Part shown: positions 61,521 through 64,000 of the stretch, in pieces | Position numbering within the stretch: the first letter of the stretch is position 1 | Layout of the letters: each line of letters starts with the position of its first letter | Assembly (NCBI GenBank): GCA_034435035.1 | Contig: DAOTXW010000003.1 | Coordinates: 1 to 64,000, forward strand | Source: JAHEME01 sp034435035 | Lineage (GTDB): Bacteria > Chloroflexota > Anaerolineae > Aggregatilineales > UBA3940 | Length of the DNA: 64,000 nt | Direction of reading: 5' to 3' | Notes under the pieces: generated by a model | The model's input: only the letters and a program-made list of their open reading frames with translations | Told to the model about the DNA's origin: nothing | Database searches by the model: none | Program-made: the position numbers and the translations under genes

Positions 61521-61551
61521 CGCACGCGCTTGAGAATCTGCCAGCCCGGGG

Positions 61552-61585
61552 CAGCCTGTGATCGTCGCGCACAGGCTGTTTCTGT
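61552..61585 (+). terminator. Terminator of the peptide importer operon
   Basis: A 9-bp perfect stem (CAGCCTGTG and complement) with a 9-base loop, followed by TTTCTGTTGTT. Confidence 0.75.
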
Positions 61586-61657
61586 TGTTAGCGGATCATC
61601 AGGCAGCTTCCAGCCGACGGGCGGGCACAGCGCTCGCTTGCAGCTTGCCGGCTGCGA

Positions 61658-61686
61658 TTGACGCGTCCATGACCTGCCAGTAGAAT
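61658..61686 (+). promoter_or_regulatory. Promoter of the MerR-like regulator
   Basis: TTGACG, exactly 17 bases and TAGAAT, ahead of the 61744 gene. Confidence 0.75.
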
Positions 61687-61694
61687 GACAATGA

Positions 61695-61732
61695 GCCTGT
61701 TTACTAAACAGGCGGTCAGCTAGGCGGTCAGC
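61695..61732 (+). promoter_or_regulatory. Operator-like palindrome and direct repeat
   Basis: GCCTGTTT-ACT-AAACAGGC (61695-61713) is a perfect 8+3+8 palindrome at the predicted transcript start. It is followed by two exact copies of AGGCGGTCAGC (61710-61720, 61722-61732), the second touching the GGAGG ribosome-binding site. A bound repressor would block both start and translation, so autoregulation is likely; this is inference. Confidence 0.55.
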
Positions 61733-61743
61733 GGAGGCTGGCA

Positions 61744-62379
61744 ATGTCGGATCAACATGAGTGGGTCAGTCTGGGGGAAGCTGCTGACATCCTGGGGGTA
61801 CACCCCACCACCGTGAGACACTGGGCGGACAGCGGCGACCTGCCTTCGCAGCGTACGCCGGGCGGGCATCGCCGCTTCCGGCGGCGCGATCTGCTTCAGT
61901 GGGCCAATACGCGCACGGTCGCCGAAACCGAGCCGGCTGAGGCGCAGATCATGCTTCAGACGGCTCTGGGGCGTGCGCGGCTGGAAGTCGGTGATGGCCA
62001 ACTCCACGGGCTGCCCTGGTATGACCAGTTCGACGAGGACACGCGCCAGGCGCACCGCGCCATGGGCCGCCGTTTGCTCGAAATGCTGACCCGTTATCTG
62101 GCAAACCCCGAACTGCATGGCGACCTGATGGATGAAGTTCGGCGTATGGGTGCGGAGTATGCACGCCTCTCCTATACCGCGCAGATCTCGCTGGCCGACT
62201 CGGTGCGGGCGTTCCTGTTCTTCCGGGATTTGCTCACCGAGACCGTGATCCAGATGGCCGAGATGCTCAGCCTGCGCACTCCATTGGACTGGGGGCACCG
62301 TCTGCGGCAGATCAACCGCATCACCGACGCGCTTCTGCTGGCGCTGATCGAGGAATATCATCAGGATACGCCAGCATGA
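61744..62379 (+). CDS. MerR/excisionase-like helix-turn-helix regulator
   Basis: 211 residues. N-terminal HTH: WVSLGEAADILGVHPTTVRHWADSGDLPSQRTPGGHRRFRRRDLLQWA, the MerR/BldC-type fold. The C-terminal about 140 residues are all helical (RRLLEMLTRYLANPELHGDL), with resemblance to RsbRD-like N-terminal domains, so it may sense a protein or small ligand. GGAGG lies just upstream. It probably binds the sites at 61695-61732. Confidence 0.8.
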   Translation: MSDQHEWVSLGEAADILGVHPTTVRHWADSGDLPSQRTPGGHRRFRRRDLLQWANTRTVAETEPAEAQIMLQTALGRARLEVGDGQLHGLPWYDQFDEDTRQAHRAMGRRLLEMLTRYLANPELHGDLMDEVRRMGAEYARLSYTAQISLADSVRAFLFFRDLLTETVIQMAEMLSLRTPLDWGHRLRQINRITDALLLALIEEYHQDTPA

Positions 62380-62394
62380 GGGCGCTGACCGGCA

Positions 62395-62400
62395 TATACT
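62395..62400 (+). promoter_or_regulatory. -10 element close to the thioredoxin start
   Basis: TATACT ends 8 bases before the ATG at 62409, which would give a leaderless or near-leaderless mRNA. No matching -35 is seen. Confidence 0.4.
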
Positions 62401-62408
62401 GAATCACA

Positions 62409-62963
62409 ATGCGATTGCCTCAAACACGAGCGGACTGGCTGATCCTGGCAGCGCTGGTTGCTGTGCTGGGCACGATCTGGATCGGCGCCACACGGGTGCA
62501 GGCGGATGAACTCAACCCGACCGGCCGACCTCCTTCGGCGGATAGGGGGCACCCTGCCCCCGATTTCACGCTTTCGGCGCTGGACGGCGAACCCGTCAGC
62601 CTCAGCCAGTTCCGGGGCAGGCCAGTGATCCTTAACTTCTGGGCTACCTGGTGCGGCCCCTGCCGGGCCGAGATACCGGCTCTGGAGGCTGCCTGGCGCG
62701 GCGCTGCCGGCGAGGCCGTTGTGGTGGGCGTGAATGTACAGGAGGACGAAATTACGGTGGGGCGCTTTGCCCGTGAGCTGGGAATGACCTACCCCGTTGT
62801 ACTGGATACAGCAGGCGAAATCGCCCGGATATACCGGGTGCAGGCATTTCCGACGACCTATTTTATTGATGCCCGCGGCGTGATCGCCGAGAACTACATC
62901 GGGCCGATGAATGCCCCGCTGCTGTTGAGCCGGATGCGTGATCTGGCTCTGGCGGGGGAGTGA
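62409..62963 (+). CDS. TlpA/ResA-like thioredoxin-fold protein
   Basis: 184 residues. An N-terminal anchor (DWLILAALVAVLGTIWIG) puts it outside the membrane. APDFTLSALDGEPVSLSQFRG, then the WCGPC active site (residues 81-85) and the cis-Pro FPTTYFIDARG. The family reduces disulfides, often for cytochrome c maturation or oxidative folding. No cytochrome gene is in view. It is followed 28 bases later by an Lgt-like protein. Confidence 0.87.
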   Translation: MRLPQTRADWLILAALVAVLGTIWIGATRVQADELNPTGRPPSADRGHPAPDFTLSALDGEPVSLSQFRGRPVILNFWATWCGPCRAEIPALEAAWRGAAGEAVVVGVNVQEDEITVGRFARELGMTYPVVLDTAGEIARIYRVQAFPTTYFIDARGVIAENYIGPMNAPLLLSRMRDLALAGE

Positions 62964-62991
62964 ATCCCTGCCCTGCGGAGATCCCGAAACT

Positions 62992-63795
62992 GTGCTCCCT
63001 GTGCTGCGGCTTGGCCCTCTGACGCTGGCAACGCCCGGCCTGGCACTGCTGTTAGGTCTATGGTTGAGCCTGGAGACGGCATCGCAGGAGGCCGTTCGGC
63101 GCGGCCTCAATTCCGAACGCGTCTACAATCTCGGCTTCATCGTGGCCCTGAGCGGGATTGCCGGCGCGCGGCTGGGGTTTGTGCTGCTCAACCTGCCCCT
63201 GTACATTGGGCTGTCCCCCTGGACGCAGGCGGCGCTGGCTGTTGCGGCGGTGACTCCAGGCACGGAGGTGGCCTGGATCGGCGTGCTGGCCGCGGCGGCT
63301 GCGGCGATCCTGCTGCTTCGCCGCTGGCAGATGCCAGCGCTGCCAGTCGCCGACTCGTTCGCCCCGGCAGCGGCCCTGTTCAGCGCAGCCGTGGGACTGG
63401 CGAATCTGCTCAGCGGTGAGGCATACGGCGTGGAAACCATGCTGCCCTGGGGCATTCCCCTGTGGGGCGCGAGCCGCCAGCCGACCCAACTGCTGTGGAT
63501 CATGGCTTCACTGGCTGCCCTGTTTGTCCTCTGGCGGTGGGGCGGGCTCCATAGTATAGTAGGCCGCCCGCTGAAGCTACCTCCCGGTATACGGGCGCAG
63601 CGGCCCGGCTTCTATACGGCGCTGACGGCCATCCTGCTGGGGGCGGCTCTGCTGCTGATCGAGCCGCTGCGCGCTGACAGCCCCGTGGTTGGGGATGGCA
63701 TCCGGCTGTGGCAGGTGATCGGCTTGCTGGCGGCAGTCGGTGGAATGGGTGGGCTTGCAGCGCTGGCTCCTGCGGCGGCCCCCCGCGAGACATGA
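62992..63795 (+). CDS. Lgt-like multispan membrane protein, probably catalytically divergent
   Basis: 267 residues, about seven spans. GARLGFVLLNLP and NLLSGEAYGVETMLPWGIPLWGASRQPTQLLW align with Lgt (prolipoprotein diacylglyceryl transferase) motifs. But the HGG segment is missing (VAWIGVLAAAAAAI there), and the Arg of the GRxGNFxNGE motif is Gly (VGLANLLSGE). It is probably not a working Lgt. The GTG at 62992 is chosen to match the Lgt-like start; a longer frame begins inside the previous gene. In Chloroflexi such proteins recur next to TlpA-like genes, as far as I recall. Confidence 0.65.
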   Translation: MLPVLRLGPLTLATPGLALLLGLWLSLETASQEAVRRGLNSERVYNLGFIVALSGIAGARLGFVLLNLPLYIGLSPWTQAALAVAAVTPGTEVAWIGVLAAAAAAILLLRRWQMPALPVADSFAPAAALFSAAVGLANLLSGEAYGVETMLPWGIPLWGASRQPTQLLWIMASLAALFVLWRWGGLHSIVGRPLKLPPGIRAQRPGFYTALTAILLGAALLLIEPLRADSPVVGDGIRLWQVIGLLAAVGGMGGLAALAPAAAPRET

Positions 63796-63820
63796 CTCTC
63801 TGTTTCTGGACAAGGGCTGA

Positions 63821-64000
63821 ATGGCGTCACTGCAAGACCTGATCATGCCGCTGCCCCGGCCGCTGCGTCGAGTCCTGTACCGGGCGGGCTACTATCTGGA
63901 GAACCGGGCCCATCCGGGGACCGATGTGTACATCATCTCCTATCCCAAGACCGGGCGGACCTGGCTGCGCGTCCTGATCGGACGCGCGATTGCAGGATGG
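63821..64000 (+). CDS. Sulfotransferase (N-terminal part only)
   Basis: 60 codons are visible before the window ends. After a short lead (PLPRPLRRVLYRAGYYLENR), IISYPKTGRTWLRVLIGRA matches the 5'-phosphosulfate loop (YPKxGxTW) of PAPS-dependent sulfotransferases; the second position after Lys is Gly and then Arg, giving PKTGRTW. It would sulfate a glycan or lipid. The rest lies outside the window. Confidence 0.7.
   Translation, partial: MASLQDLIMPLPRPLRRVLYRAGYYLENRAHPGTDVYIISYPKTGRTWLRVLIGRAIAGW

Overview
The window looks like a chromosomal piece of a GC-rich member of the phylum Chloroflexi (Anaerolineae-like). This is inferred from gene content and protein style, not from a search. Signs are Pro/Thr- and Ala/Glu-rich lipoprotein linkers, a topoisomerase I carrying an N-terminal CxxC-x24-CxxC zinc ribbon, a radical-SAM lysine aminomutase, DUF2723-type membrane proteins and sigma-70 promoters of the TTGACN-17-TANNNT kind. 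I see no prophage, insertion sequence, CRISPR array or rRNA. Two tRNAs are present: Arg(CCG) and Leu(CAA). About 57 protein genes fill the window, with few gaps above 300 bases.

Layout. 1-9.2 kb: a truncated ArnT/PMT-type membrane glycosyltransferase (-), a LOG-like protein with a PBP1C-type peptidoglycan synthase (+), a ferredoxin/adrenodoxin-type NADP reductase (+), then on the minus strand dihydrolipoamide dehydrogenase, a Ras-like GTPase and a coupled protein of unknown function. 9.4-12.9 kb: an information-processing operon ffh-rpsP-khpA-rimM-greA (+). 12.9-20.2 kb (-): dgt, dprA, manC, topA and a membrane protein. 20.5-24 kb (+): RNase J and lysine 2,3-aminomutase, flanking tRNA-Arg. 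24-26.8 kb (-): primary sigma factor and a polytopic membrane protein. 27-32.2 kb (+): an amino-acid ABC importer followed by a zinc deacylase-like enzyme and an Ntn-type C45 acyltransferase/hydrolase.

32.2-43 kb is a surface-glycan locus made of two divergent operons. Together they encode homologues of every enzyme type needed for UDP-2,3-diacetamido-2,3-dideoxy-mannuronic acid: 6-dehydrogenase, 3-oxidase, aminotransferase, N-acetyltransferase and 2-epimerase. They also hold three glycosyltransferases and an AsnB-type amidotransferase that could turn the uronic acid into an amide. 43-48.2 kb: Tag glycosylase and SlyD-like PPIase (-), methyltransferase and SDR (+), NUDIX, anti-sigma factor and ECF sigma factor (-).

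48.2-52.7 kb: tRNA-Leu, two tandemly duplicated membrane-anchored proteins, a DUF2723-like multispan protein, a small anchored protein, and on the opposite strand a TIR-domain protein with the same zinc ribbon as TopA. 52.8-61.6 kb (+): pyruvate kinase, an aldo-keto reductase and a complete five-gene oligopeptide/nickel-type ABC importer. 61.6-64 kb (+): a MerR-like regulator with palindromic and direct-repeat sites at its own promoter, a TlpA-like thioredoxin, an Lgt-like protein that seems to lack catalytic residues, and the start of a sulfotransferase running off the window.

The most interesting items are the shared zinc ribbon of TopA and the TIR protein, the GTPase/partner pair, the complete diacetamido-uronic acid pathway with an amidotransferase, a three-member paralogous family of anchored proteins, and a terminator-like hairpin inside the 5' end of rimM.
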